Source: Candidatus Saccharimonadota bacterium (GTDB lineage Bacteria; Patescibacteriota; Saccharimonadia; Saccharimonadales; Saccharimonadaceae). Taken from it: 64,000 nt of DNA. The stretch spans positions 19,557-83,556 of the forward strand of contig JAEEUB010000002.1 in the NCBI GenBank assembly GCA_016286785.1. Direction: 5' to 3'. Positions 1 through 12,609 of this stretch are shown piece by piece. Each line of letters opens with the position of its first letter. The stretch's first letter is position 1. The translations under genes and the position numbers were made by a program. The notes under the pieces were generated by a model. It made no database searches, was not told the origin of the DNA, and was given only the letters and a program-made list of their open reading frames with translations.

Positions 1-69
1 CGTGATTACTTCGAGGTGAGTGAAGCCGAGAAGGCCAAAATTGAAAATGCCCCAGAAGTAAAATTCTAA
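1..69 (+). CDS. lemA: LemA family protein, C-terminal end (truncated by window edge)
   Basis: Frame 1 reads RDYFEVSEAEKAKIENAPEVKF*, like the LemA C-terminus; directly upstream of htpX, a common pairing. Confidence 0.7.
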   Translation, partial: RDYFEVSEAEKAKIENAPEVKF

Positions 70-70
70 A

Positions 71-929
71 ATGTACAAGCAAATCGCCGAAAACAAGCGT
101 AAAACAATTTATCTTATCCTCGCCTTTGTGGCGATGATAGGTGCAATTGCCGGGATTTTTGCCTGGGTATACGGCGATTGGAAAATTGCCGTATGGACAT
201 TAATTGTAGCTATTTTGTATGCAGTTTTTCAGTATTATTTTGCCGGATCAATTACAATGGCGATGACGGGCGCAAAAGAGATAACCAAAAAGGATAATCC
301 ACGTTTTTACAATATTGTCGAAAATTTATCGATTACTACGGGCCTTCCGATGCCAAAAGTCTGCATTGTAAACGATAAAGCCCCAAACGCCTTCGCCACT
401 GGCCGAGATCCAAAGCACGCTATTGTAGCGGCAACTACTGGGCTTTTAGATATCATGGATAACAAAGAATTAACGGCCGTGATGGCGCACGAAATGTCCC
501 ACGTCAAAAACTATGATATTCGTGTTTCGATGATTGTATTTGGCCTCACCTGCGTGATTGGGCTTATCTCGGATCTTGCCTTTAGAATGATGTTCTACGG
601 CGATCGTAGACGCGAAAACGAAGGGAGCCCGGTGGGTTACGTACTCGTTTTAATAGCGGCATTCTTATCTCCGATACTAGCTAGCCTTGCGCAGATGGCA
701 GTTAGTCGCCAGCGAGAATACCTAGCAGATGCCTCAGCTGTTAATATTACAAGATACCCCGAAGGCATGATTGCCGCCTTAAAAAAGCTTCAATCACACA
801 GTCAACCAATGCATAGTCAAAACATTTCTTCGGAGGCTATGTATATTAATAATCCACTCAAAAAAGGCTTCTTTAGTAATCTTTTCTCTTCGCATCCGCC
901 AATCGAAAAACGCATTGAAAGACTAGAGC

Positions 930-949
<20 letters not shown>
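71..949 (+). CDS. htpX: HtpX-like M48 zinc metalloprotease
   Basis: Multiple TM segments, HEMSH zinc motif (AVMAHEMSHVKNYD), typical length. Confidence 0.93.
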
Positions 950-3867
<2,918 letters not shown>

Positions 3868-3892
3868 ATCTAGGCATGGTATAATAAAGCTT

Positions 3893-4550
3893 ATGAATAG
3901 CCGAGGTACTTTTGGAGAAAGAAACCAAAATACAGAAAAAGAAGAAGATTTTGAAGCATTCGTAGAAAAAGTCAGGGAAGCAATCGGGTAGCCGAAACAA
4001 TAAAAGCTGAATATGCAGAAAAACCTATTTTCGAAAAAAATCTAATGCTTAACTTAGTTTTACCAAGTATGGAAAAAGAATTTAGTCCTGGGTCGTGGCA
4101 TCTTAAAGATTTATGGAATTTCAAGATGGGGGTTTCAGACGAAGATATTAAAGAATATATTCTCAAGGCTTTCAACATGGAAACGAATTGTGGAGGATAT
4201 GCTTTAGAAGCAGCTTGTGCGGTTTTTCTAATACCAATAGCCTAGAAGATTCAAAGGATAATATCTTAAGAAAATTTCCATTTGTGAGGGAATATGATTG
4301 GGAAGAACTAGTCCCAGATGAATACTTAGTATTATATCGACATGAGAACGGTGGCGGTGGTCATCACTTTGTTAAATATGCCGATGGCGAGTTTACAGAG
4401 AAATGTGGATGCGAGCCAATAAAAAACCATGAAGGATGGTCGGAATCATATAGGGATTGGTTTGAGGAAATAATTTTCGCAGTGAGTAGAAATCACGATA
4501 TGGTACTACGTGACGAAGACGGAAAAAGAGTTTGGAGTATTATGGTTTAA
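3893..4550 (+). pseudogene. Frameshifted gene of unknown function
   Basis: TGGTATAAT then ATG at 3893 opens MNSRGTFGERNQ...; coding continues through three frames (stop at 3989, shift near 4225 at TTTTT) to MV* at 4550. Confidence 0.65.
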
Positions 4551-4645
4551 AACAAGAATAAGACCCGAATGGCCTATTTTTTATTAGTGATTCTGGGGGG
4601 CAAGATAGAAGAAAGGTTCTACTATTATTGCATAAAAGAAAAACC

Positions 4646-4721
4646 CCGAGGTATGGGCGCCAGATGGTGCGAACCAACCTCGAGGTAATCCCGAGGTGAG
4701 ACGTATTGGCGTGTACCTCGG
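4646..4721 (-). terminator. Structured 3' region with alternating CCGAGGT/ACCTCGG arms downstream of the 4737..5093 gene
   Basis: Inverted copies at 4646-4652, 4677-4686, 4690-4697, 4715-4721; on the minus strand the last arm is followed by GGGGTTTTTC. Confidence 0.5.
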
Positions 4722-4736
4722 AAGTTTCTCTAGTTG

Positions 4737-5093
4737 TTACCCGATCTTGAGATCCTCCTTTCCGACGAGCATGGCAAGTACATTGACATTGGTCTTGCCA
4801 TCGCTGTAAAGATCGGCGGGCGGTACCCATCCACCCTGTGTGAAGATGGGGGTGCTATGCCCCTTTCCGACAGAGATCAGGATGCCCTCCTTTCCCATAT
4901 CGAAAAGAAGCTCGACGATGATGTCCTCGGCCGAGCAGGTCGAGATGGAGGTGGACTCCTCTACCGTGTCGTCGAAGTGTTCGATAGTCGTGACGTAGCG
5001 ACTCCACGTACCGCTACCGCTGTACCTAAACAGTAACTTGCATCCGTGGGGACGGTCGTTGATGAGGATATAGTCGATGGACTTGGTGGCCAT
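4737..5093 (-). CDS. Orphan hypothetical protein, 118 aa
   Basis: Consensus promoter upstream, AAAGGAGG Shine-Dalgarno before ATG at 5093. Confidence 0.75.
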   Translation of the reverse strand: MATKSIDYILINDRPHGCKLLFRYSGSGTWSRYVTTIEHFDDTVEESTSISTCSAEDIIVELLFDMGKEGILISVGKGHSTPIFTQGGWVPPADLYSDGKTNVNVLAMLVGKEDLKIG

Positions 5094-5137
5094 GGCGGCC
5101 TCCTTTCAACTAGAGTTTAAAGTACTAAGTCAACAAT

Positions 5138-5166
5138 ATTATAGCACGAATTATCAAAAATGTCAA
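5138..5166 (-). promoter_or_regulatory. Consensus sigma70-type promoter TTGACA-N17-TATAAT
   Basis: Reverse complement of 5138-5166 reads TTGACA tttttgataattcgtgc TATAAT. Confidence 0.85.
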
Positions 5167-5223
5167 TAGGCAATATGAAAATTAAGTTCAAGGGATTTTT
5201 TATATTGGCAATCTCGGCAGAGT

Positions 5224-5312
5224 TTGTTTTGCGCAAAACGCAAAACAATTCGTGGGGCGTCACCTCAAAAAATCCAGAATGAATTCCGGATTTTATTCGG
5301 TTCCTACCACGA
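5224..5312. repeat. Two adjacent palindromes in an intergenic region
   Basis: TTGTTTTGCG(5224-5233)/CGCAAAACAA(5239-5248); nested TCGTGG(5250-5255)/CCACGA(5307-5312), AAAATCC(5269-5275)/GGATTTT(5288-5294), GAAT/ATTC. Confidence 0.7.
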
Positions 5313-5384
5313 GCGAACTTTGTTTGCCTCTCGCACAGGACACAAAGATATTAAAATAAGCCCTAAAGGGCTTCTTTTATATCT

Positions 5385-5459
5385 TGGTGACCTCACCGAG
5401 AGTCGAACTCGGATTGACGGGATGAAAACCCGTTGTACTAACCGTTATACTATGAGGCC
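5385..5459 (-). tRNA. tRNA-Glu (anticodon TTC), CCA encoded
   Basis: Reverse complement GGCCTCATAGTATAACGGTTAGTACAACGGGTTTTCATCCCGTCAATCCGAGTTCGACTCTCGGTGAGGTCACCA folds as a cloverleaf; loop TTTTCAT. Confidence 0.95.
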
Positions 5460-5483
5460 GTGAGGTTATTATACCAAAAAACC

Positions 5484-5939
5484 TCAGAAATTACAAACGT
5501 AATTATAATCTATCCTATAATCCTTGCGCGAAAATGGGGATTCCGGGAAAAATCTAATCGTCGTGCGCTCAATATCGCAGAACTCGCGAAGCGAATCAGA
5601 AATCCCATTAGTCTTTTCTTGATCATGCAAAATCAGCTGCCGCAACGTGATTGGGGTGAACCCAGTCTCCTTATATCGGTTCATTGTGCTGTTTAAATCT
5701 CCATCAAATTGATCGGAATTAATTAGGTTTTCGTACACATAATTTTCGTAGTAATCCGCTGCTAGGCCCTCGATCCTTGCCTTAGTTAGTGATTCGGGTT
5801 TTAAGAAAAAAGAAATTATTACCGCAACAATCGTAACCAGTATTGCTAGAATTATTACGATTATTATAGTTTTTTGCGTGCCAGAAAGCGGCGCTTTTTT
5901 TCTGACACTATTTTGTTTATGGTTTTTACTATTTGTCAT
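5484..5939 (-). CDS. Single-pass membrane protein of unknown function
   Basis: Short basic N-terminus, one TM helix, soluble domain; TGGTAAGAT 6 nt before ATG. Confidence 0.7.
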   Translation of the reverse strand: MTNSKNHKQNSVRKKAPLSGTQKTIIIVIILAILVTIVAVIISFFLKPESLTKARIEGLAADYYENYVYENLINSDQFDGDLNSTMNRYKETGFTPITLRQLILHDQEKTNGISDSLREFCDIERTTIRFFPESPFSRKDYRIDYNYVCNF

Positions 5940-5985
5940 ATCAATATCTTACCACAAAAGTTTTTTTTGTAGTAAAATAGTACTC

Positions 5986-7419
5986 ATGAATAGGTTTTTT
6001 AAGCGAACGAAAATACTGGCCACGATTGGTCCAGCCACTAATTCTGCCGAAATGATTGAAAAGATTATTATGGCCGGAGTTAACGGCTGCCGCATGAACT
6101 GCTCTCATGGTTCAAACGCCGAGCGCGACCAACAAATCAAATGGATTAGGGCGGCGGCGGAGAAAAAAGGTCGCACTGTGGCTATTCTGCAAGATTTGCA
6201 GGGCCCCAAGATTCGCCTGGGAGACATCAAGGATAATCACCTAGACTTAAAAAAGGGTGACGAAGTAATTTTGGAATCAAAAGAGATAGAGCACGACGGC
6301 GGCTTAACTCTTCCTATTCAATACAACATTGCCGAAAAAGTTAAAATCGGCGAATCTCTCTATATGTTTGATGGCAAAATTATTTCCGAAGTCACAGAAA
6401 TCGTTTCTAGTACTGCAGTCAAAGTCAAAATAAAAAACGACGGTTATGTCATGTCTAAAAAAGGCATCAATCTACCCGACACAGACTTTGGTGGCGACAT
6501 CTTAACACCTAAAGATATGGCAGACATCGAATATGGCGCAAATTGTGATTTTGATTATGTCTCCTTGTCATTTGTACAGTCGGCGGGCGATATTGAGAAG
6601 TTAAAACAAATTCTATTATCACATGGCTCTACCGCTAAGGTGATCGCAAAAATCGAAACCAAAAAAGCGATTGAAAGCGATGAAAAACTAGAAGAAATCG
6701 TTAAGGCCGCTGATGGTGTAATGGTAGCCCGTGGAGATATGGCCGTTGAAGCTGGAGCAGAAGTTGTGCCAATCGTGCAGCGTAAATTGGTTGCGCTTTG
6801 TCGCGCTCATGCTAAGCTCTGTATCGTGGCTACGCAAATGTTTAGTTCTATGGTAGACAACCCCACACCCACTAGGGCTGAGGTTTCTGACGTCTCCACC
6901 GCTGTTGCCCAAGGTACAGATGCCGTAATGTTATCCGATGAAACCGCGGTTGGTCACTATCCAGTGGAGACAATCAAAGAAATGAGCAAAGTCATCTCTT
7001 ATACTCAAAACCATTCAAGAGTTGCTACGATTTCTCAAAAGCCGGAAGGTGGAAAGTCGAAGGTTTACGATGCAATATCATATACTGCAGCAAGGCTTGC
7101 TGAACAAATTGAAGCGGATATTATTGTGTGTCAAACCGCTTCCGGTATAACCGCCACCACGATGGCAGCCAGTCGCCCCAATGTACCAATCGTAACCGCC
7201 GCCTCCAACCAAAGAGTCGCAAACCAGCTTGCGCTAATCTATGGCAATTCAGCTTATTGCAGATCCTACTCAGAAAACTATGGCTACGAGCTAGCAGAAG
7301 AGTTAAAACGAGATAAACGCGTCAAGAGTTCACGCGGCGAAAAAGATTTATTAGTCGTTATAGTCTCTGGTGATCGCGACAAAGCCGGCACAAATACTAT
7401 TAAAGTTAGATACGTCTAA
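5986..7419 (+). CDS. pyk: Pyruvate kinase
   Basis: RTKILATIGPAT, MNCSHG, VMVARGDMAVE motifs; start moved from ORF start 5878 to MNRFFKRTK. Confidence 0.95.
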   Translation: MNRFFKRTKILATIGPATNSAEMIEKIIMAGVNGCRMNCSHGSNAERDQQIKWIRAAAEKKGRTVAILQDLQGPKIRLGDIKDNHLDLKKGDEVILESKEIEHDGGLTLPIQYNIAEKVKIGESLYMFDGKIISEVTEIVSSTAVKVKIKNDGYVMSKKGINLPDTDFGGDILTPKDMADIEYGANCDFDYVSLSFVQSAGDIEKLKQILLSHGSTAKVIAKIETKKAIESDEKLEEIVKAADGVMVARGDMAVEAGAEVVPIVQRKLVALCRAHAKLCIVATQMFSSMVDNPTPTRAEVSDVSTAVAQGTDAVMLSDETAVGHYPVETIKEMSKVISYTQNHSRVATISQKPEGGKSKVYDAISYTAARLAEQIEADIIVCQTASGITATTMAASRPNVPIVTAASNQRVANQLALIYGNSAYCRSYSENYGYELAEELKRDKRVKSSRGEKDLLVVIVSGDRDKAGTNTIKVRYV

Positions 7420-7428
7420 CCATAAAAC

Positions 7429-8481
7429 CTAATTATCTAGGGCCTTAATTCCTGGCAATTCTTTGCCAAGTAAGTATTCTAGGGTAGCGCCACCACCGGT
7501 TGAGATTAGAGAATAGCTTAAATTGGGATGAATTTTTACTAAATTTTCAACGAATCCAGTCGTATCACCTCCGCAAACAATAGTTGTTGCATCCTTTTTT
7601 TCGCCCATCACTTCGGCGACAATCGTAGAAGCAGTGGCGTAAGCCGGATCTTCAGCATACCCCAGCAATCCGTTCCAAATTATAGTTTTAGAATCGATGA
7701 TTAAGTCGGTAAATTTAGTGGTTGAAATTGGTCCGATGTCTAGTTTCTCACCGGCAGAATTTTCGTCAAAGTCATCGGCTACGTACACTTTTTTGTCGTC
7801 GTTTTTATATCCATCGGCAGCAATTTTCCCACCAACCGCAATGCGGTCAAACTTTTTTGACATACCCTCAATTAGTGGCGCTTTATCGGATACTTTGGCA
7901 CCGCCCACAATCAGAAGAGCTGGATGCGTTGGATTTTTTAAAACGCCGGAAAGGTTTGTTATCTCTTTTTCGACCAGTAAACCAGCGCATGACGGCAGTA
8001 GCCTTGTAATTGCATCCGTAGAAGCGTGCGCACGGTGAAGCACCGCAAAACCATCCTGCACAAACATGTCTGCACGAGTAGCCTTAGCGACAGCCTTAGC
8101 AAATTCATCTGAGTTTTCCTCCTCGCCAGGATTAAAACGCAGGTTTTCTAGGAGCGCAACTTTGACTTCTTCTGGAATTTTGAAATCTAAATCCTTGTCG
8201 GGCAATGGATAAAAACCAGTCTTAACGCCTGATAACATCTTCGAAAGCGCATCAAAAACGGGCTTCATGCTATACTCGGAATTTACCTTGCCCTCTGGCC
8301 GACCAAGGTGGGATATGAGGATAACGCGATTTGCTCCATGTTCCAGCAAATAATTAATAGTCGGTAGGCTCGAACGGATTCTTAGGTCGTCGGTAATCAC
8401 GCCGTCTTTAATCGGAACATTATAGTCTACTCTTACTAAAACGTTTTTGCCTTTAAAATCTAAATCACTAAGTTTTTTCAT
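7429..8481 (-). CDS. pgk: Phosphoglycerate kinase (short, 350 aa)
   Basis: VLVRVDYNVP, SHLGRPEG, LLENLRF, GGAKVSDK, STGGGATLEYL. Confidence 0.93.
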   Translation of the reverse strand: MKKLSDLDFKGKNVLVRVDYNVPIKDGVITDDLRIRSSLPTINYLLEHGANRVILISHLGRPEGKVNSEYSMKPVFDALSKMLSGVKTGFYPLPDKDLDFKIPEEVKVALLENLRFNPGEEENSDEFAKAVAKATRADMFVQDGFAVLHRAHASTDAITRLLPSCAGLLVEKEITNLSGVLKNPTHPALLIVGGAKVSDKAPLIEGMSKKFDRIAVGGKIAADGYKNDDKKVYVADDFDENSAGEKLDIGPISTTKFTDLIIDSKTIIWNGLLGYAEDPAYATASTIVAEVMGEKKDATTIVCGGDTTGFVENLVKIHPNLSYSLISTGGGATLEYLLGKELPGIKALDN

Positions 8482-8533
8482 AAAATCATTATAGCATATT
8501 CATAGATTATTCATTATGTGATATAATCATTCC

Positions 8534-10084
8534 ATGAAGAAAAACGACAGATACCAACAATTGATTGGTAAAACTATTGAACGATTAAGGCTTAAAAAAG
8601 GTTGGACTCAGGATGATTTAGCCAAGGCAGTAGGCTCCTCTCAGTCGGCAATCCACCGGATCGAGAAGGGCGGGCAAAATATCTCTCTCTCAATGGTTAA
8701 CAAGCTTTCCAGAGCACTTGGTAACCAAATTCTCTCTGTTAACGACTCTGTCTCTCAAAGTTTCCGTATTAATGGGGGTAGGGAATTATCGGGCGAAATC
8801 ACAATTAATACGTCTAAAAATGCTGCCGTTGGCTTGCTTTGTGCTTCGCTCTTAAACGAGGGACGAACGGTTCTACATAACGTTGCTAGGATTGAGGAAG
8901 TATTTAGAATCATTGAAGTATTAGAGTCTATTGGGGTAAAATGTCATTGGCAAAACCACCGAAAAGACTTAGAGATTATATCACCACGCGAATTAAAAAT
9001 CGATGAGATGGATATTGAGGCGGCACGAAAAACCCGCACCATCATCATGTTTTTAGGTCCACTTTTGCATCGCCTAGATAAATTCCGAATCCCTTATGCG
9101 GGCGGCTGTTCACTTGGTGTCCGCACGGTTGAGCCACACTTAAAGGCGCTAGAAAGCTTTGGCCTTAAAGTCGATGCCGAGACTAATTGTGGTTTTTACG
9201 AGGTGGAAGTCGATCAAGAGATTTTGCACGATAAATCCGATCGTTATATCGTACTAACTGAGCGTGGCGATACTGTTACGGAAAATGTTTTGATGGCCGC
9301 TGCAATGTTTCCCGGCAAAACCACAATTGTTGGCGCTTCACCAAATTATATGGTGCAGGATGTTTGCTTCTTTCTGGAAAAACTGGGCGTTAAAATCTCT
9401 GGAATCGGAACCACGAGGTTGGTTATAAAAGGACGATCTAGATTTAATTACGATGTAGAATATTCGATTTCCGAAGATCCAATTGAGGCGATGAGCTTTA
9501 TTGCGGCCGCTCTAGTTACAAATTCAGAAATTACCTTACGACGAGCCCCAATCGAATTTTTGGAGCTTGAGCTAGAAATCTTAAAAAACATGCATGCAAA
9601 ATTCGAAAAATCCGAAGAATATTTGTCAGCCAACGAGCGCACAAGACTAGTGGATCTTACGATTGAAAAATCCCGCCTTGTAGCACCGATTGATAAAGTC
9701 CACCCAATGCCATTTCCGGGGTTAAATATTGACAATTTGCCATTTTTCTCTGTAATCGCCGCTGTAGCCGAAGGCCGAACTTTAATTCACGATTGGGTAT
9801 TTGAGAATCGCGCAGTCTATATTACAGAACTCGCAAATCTAAACGTGAAGGTCGATCTTCTTGATGCGCATCGAGTGTATATTGAGGGTCCAACAAATTG
9901 GCGCCCCACGGAACTAGTAGCGCCACAGGCCTTACGCCCCGCGGTTGTCATTCTAATTGGGATGCTAGCTGCGCCAGGCACATCAATTCTTAGAAATATC
10001 TATCCAATCAATCGAGGCTATCAGGACTTTGCCGCAAGACTTCGCCAATTAGGCGCCGACATAGAGCCACTAATCGGAATATAA
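8534..10084 (+). CDS. murA: XRE-type HTH domain fused to UDP-N-acetylglucosamine 1-carboxyvinyltransferase (MurA-like)
   Basis: N-terminal RLKKGWTQDDLAKAVGSSQSAIHRIEKG HTH; then SKNAAV and GGCSLGVRTVEPH (catalytic Cys) MurA motifs. Confidence 0.9.
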   Translation: MKKNDRYQQLIGKTIERLRLKKGWTQDDLAKAVGSSQSAIHRIEKGGQNISLSMVNKLSRALGNQILSVNDSVSQSFRINGGRELSGEITINTSKNAAVGLLCASLLNEGRTVLHNVARIEEVFRIIEVLESIGVKCHWQNHRKDLEIISPRELKIDEMDIEAARKTRTIIMFLGPLLHRLDKFRIPYAGGCSLGVRTVEPHLKALESFGLKVDAETNCGFYEVEVDQEILHDKSDRYIVLTERGDTVTENVLMAAAMFPGKTTIVGASPNYMVQDVCFFLEKLGVKISGIGTTRLVIKGRSRFNYDVEYSISEDPIEAMSFIAAALVTNSEITLRRAPIEFLELELEILKNMHAKFEKSEEYLSANERTRLVDLTIEKSRLVAPIDKVHPMPFPGLNIDNLPFFSVIAAVAEGRTLIHDWVFENRAVYITELANLNVKVDLLDAHRVYIEGPTNWRPTELVAPQALRPAVVILIGMLAAPGTSILRNIYPINRGYQDFAARLRQLGADIEPLIGI

Positions 10085-10123
10085 TTCGCTATCAAACTAC
10101 TAGTTCTTTGCTATAATAAAACA

Positions 10124-12118
10124 ATGGACAAAATATTGGAGGGTCTTAATCCGAGACAAAAAGAAGCAGTAGAGACATTAACTGGCCCGGTGCTGATTCT
10201 TGCAGGTGCGGGCTCCGGTAAAACTAAAACATTAACCCATCGCATTGCTAACCTAATCGCGCACGGTACCGCGCCATCACGTATTTTGGCTGTTACTTTC
10301 ACTAATAAAGCGGCTAACGAAATGCGAGAAAGGTTATGGAAATTAAGTAGCGGGCAAAATTTAGATACCGCCGAACCGCCTCGCAGTTTCATGCCTTTTA
10401 TGGGCACGTTTCATGGAATCGCGGTAAGAATTCTACGAGAGGAGGCGGATGCTGTTGGCCTAGATCGTAACTTTACTATTTATGATGCCGACGATCAGGC
10501 CTCCTTAATTCGAAGAGTCATAAAAAACCTAAAACTATCGGACAATAAAAATTTAAAGCCTAAATCTGTTCATTCAATTATTTCTAACGAAAAAAACCAA
10601 GGGAACAGGCCAGAGGATTATGCCGCAAGGGCAATTTACCCCAACCAAAAGCAAATTGCTAAAATATTCGAAAAATATGAAAAGGAAAAAGCCCTGGCGC
10701 AGGCACTAGATTTTGATGACTTACTATTAAAAGAACTTGAGCTATTTAAGAATAATCCAGAAATCAGAAAAAAATGGCAAAAACGTTTTGAGCATATCTT
10801 GATTGACGAATATCAGGATACTAATAATGTGCAATACAACATAGTAAAACTCCTAGTCAATGAAAACCAAAATATTTGCGTAGTAGGCGATGATTGGCAA
10901 TCGATTTATTCGTGGCGTGGAGCAGATTTTACAAACATTCTAAATTTTGAAAAAGATTTTCCAGGAGCTAAAGTTATAAAACTAGAGCAAAACTATCGCT
11001 CATCTGGTAATATTTTGGAGGCTTCGCAAAAAATAATCAATAAAAACAAAGTTAGGACAGATAAAACTCTGTTTACAGAAGCCGAAAAAGGCGACCCAGT
11101 CGATATAGAATCGTTGCGAGACGAAGATGATGAGGCTAACTTTGTGGCACGACAAATCATGCTATTAAAACGCGAATACGATGATTTTTCAGACTTTGCA
11201 GTTTTATACCGCACCAATGCGCAGTCTTACAGTTTTGAAAAAGCATTTATGAACTATCAGATTCCCTACAAAATCGTAGGCGGCGTAAGATTTTATGATC
11301 GTAAAGAAGTTAAAGACGTTTTAGCGATCCTAAAATTAGTCATAAACCAGCGTGATCAGGTGAGTCTAAGTAGGGTAGTGCAAAATGTATTAAGTGGAGT
11401 AGGCGAAGCGTCGCTAAATAAAATAATAAATGCCATGAATGCCATTAAAGGGCCTAACCCTCTAGTTAATCCAGACATTCAGGATGTCTTGCCGGCCAGC
11501 AAAGCGCGCACTGGCTTCCTTAGGCTAATTAATTATCTTAAAAAAGTCGACTCAGCCCAAAACCCAAGCGAAATCGTGCAAAAAACAGTCGAGTATTTTG
11601 ACTTTAAGTCTTTAACTGATGACGGTACCCCTAGTGCCGAAGAGCGCATGCGTAACCTTGAAGTTTTGGCCGGAAACGCCGAAAACTACGATACTCTGGA
11701 AGATTTTTTGGCGGACTCCGCTTTGATGTCTTCGGCAGACGAAACCTCGGGCAAAAACTCAGTAACCCTCATGACGATGCATGCGGCAAAGGGTTTGGAA
11801 TTTCCGGTAGTATTCTTAGTCGGCATGGAAGATGGACTTTTTCCTAGTAGCAGGGCGGAAGATGAATCTTCTCTAGAGGAAGAACGCCGCCTAGCCTATG
11901 TAGGTATGACTAGAGCGATGCAAAAACTGTTTATGACATATGCTGCATCAAGATACTCATTCGGTAGTCGAAGCTACAACATGCCATCTAGGTTTTTGCT
12001 AGATTTAGGCTACAACCCATATGGTTCAGCCGGATATCAAGATAATGATGGTGACGGTTTTACGGATGATTTCGACGAATTTGATCCATTTCCAGACGAT
12101 TTGCCTGTCTTTGAATAA
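10124..12118 (+). CDS. pcrA: UvrD/PcrA-family ATP-dependent DNA helicase
   Basis: GAGSGKTKTLTHRI Walker A, DEYQDTN, SYSWRGAD, LMTMHAAKGLEFPVVF. Confidence 0.95.
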   Translation: MDKILEGLNPRQKEAVETLTGPVLILAGAGSGKTKTLTHRIANLIAHGTAPSRILAVTFTNKAANEMRERLWKLSSGQNLDTAEPPRSFMPFMGTFHGIAVRILREEADAVGLDRNFTIYDADDQASLIRRVIKNLKLSDNKNLKPKSVHSIISNEKNQGNRPEDYAARAIYPNQKQIAKIFEKYEKEKALAQALDFDDLLLKELELFKNNPEIRKKWQKRFEHILIDEYQDTNNVQYNIVKLLVNENQNICVVGDDWQSIYSWRGADFTNILNFEKDFPGAKVIKLEQNYRSSGNILEASQKIINKNKVRTDKTLFTEAEKGDPVDIESLRDEDDEANFVARQIMLLKREYDDFSDFAVLYRTNAQSYSFEKAFMNYQIPYKIVGGVRFYDRKEVKDVLAILKLVINQRDQVSLSRVVQNVLSGVGEASLNKIINAMNAIKGPNPLVNPDIQDVLPASKARTGFLRLINYLKKVDSAQNPSEIVQKTVEYFDFKSLTDDGTPSAEERMRNLEVLAGNAENYDTLEDFLADSALMSSADETSGKNSVTLMTMHAAKGLEFPVVFLVGMEDGLFPSSRAEDESSLEEERRLAYVGMTRAMQKLFMTYAASRYSFGSRSYNMPSRFLLDLGYNPYGSAGYQDNDGDGFTDDFDEFDPFPDDLPVFE

Positions 12119-12151
12119 GTTATCAAAATAATAATATGCTACAATGTTGAT

Positions 12152-12580
12152 ATGAAAACTTTATGGACCGACGGAAGCGCAAGTCCAAATCCAGGCCCTG
12201 GCGGATTTGCGGTAATAGAAGTTACGAGTGGCGGCAAAAAGCCAGTCGCCCTCGGGCGCGATAAGGACACCACCAATATCCGCATGGAAGGCTCGGCCTT
12301 AATCGCTGCAATTAAATATGCCGGAGAAGATGGATGTGAAATTCATACAGATTCTGAGTTTTGGATAAATGTTCTTACGAAATGGGCGGCCGGCTGGCAG
12401 GCTAATGGCTGGAAAAAGAAAACCGGCCCAATCAAAAATTTAGATTTAGTGCAAGAATTATATGAGCTATACACCTCGCACAATGTAAAATTAGTTTGGG
12501 AAAAAGGCCACGACGGTATCGAGCTAAACGAGATGGCGGACGAATGGGCTAATAAAGCCCGCATGGGCATAGAGCTTTAA
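12152..12580 (+). CDS. rnhA: Ribonuclease H
   Basis: TDGSASPNPGPGG, MEG, HTDSEF, EMADEWAN active-site pattern. Confidence 0.92.
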   Translation: MKTLWTDGSASPNPGPGGFAVIEVTSGGKKPVALGRDKDTTNIRMEGSALIAAIKYAGEDGCEIHTDSEFWINVLTKWAAGWQANGWKKKTGPIKNLDLVQELYELYTSHNVKLVWEKGHDGIELNEMADEWANKARMGIEL

Positions 12581-12609
12581 ACTTATTAAGATATGCTATA
12601 ATTATTGAT

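Noticed and set aside
5224-5463. 79-aa ORF ending LTESRTRIDGMKTRCTNRYTMRP
   Set aside because: It reads through the antisense of tRNA-Glu and an intergenic palindrome.
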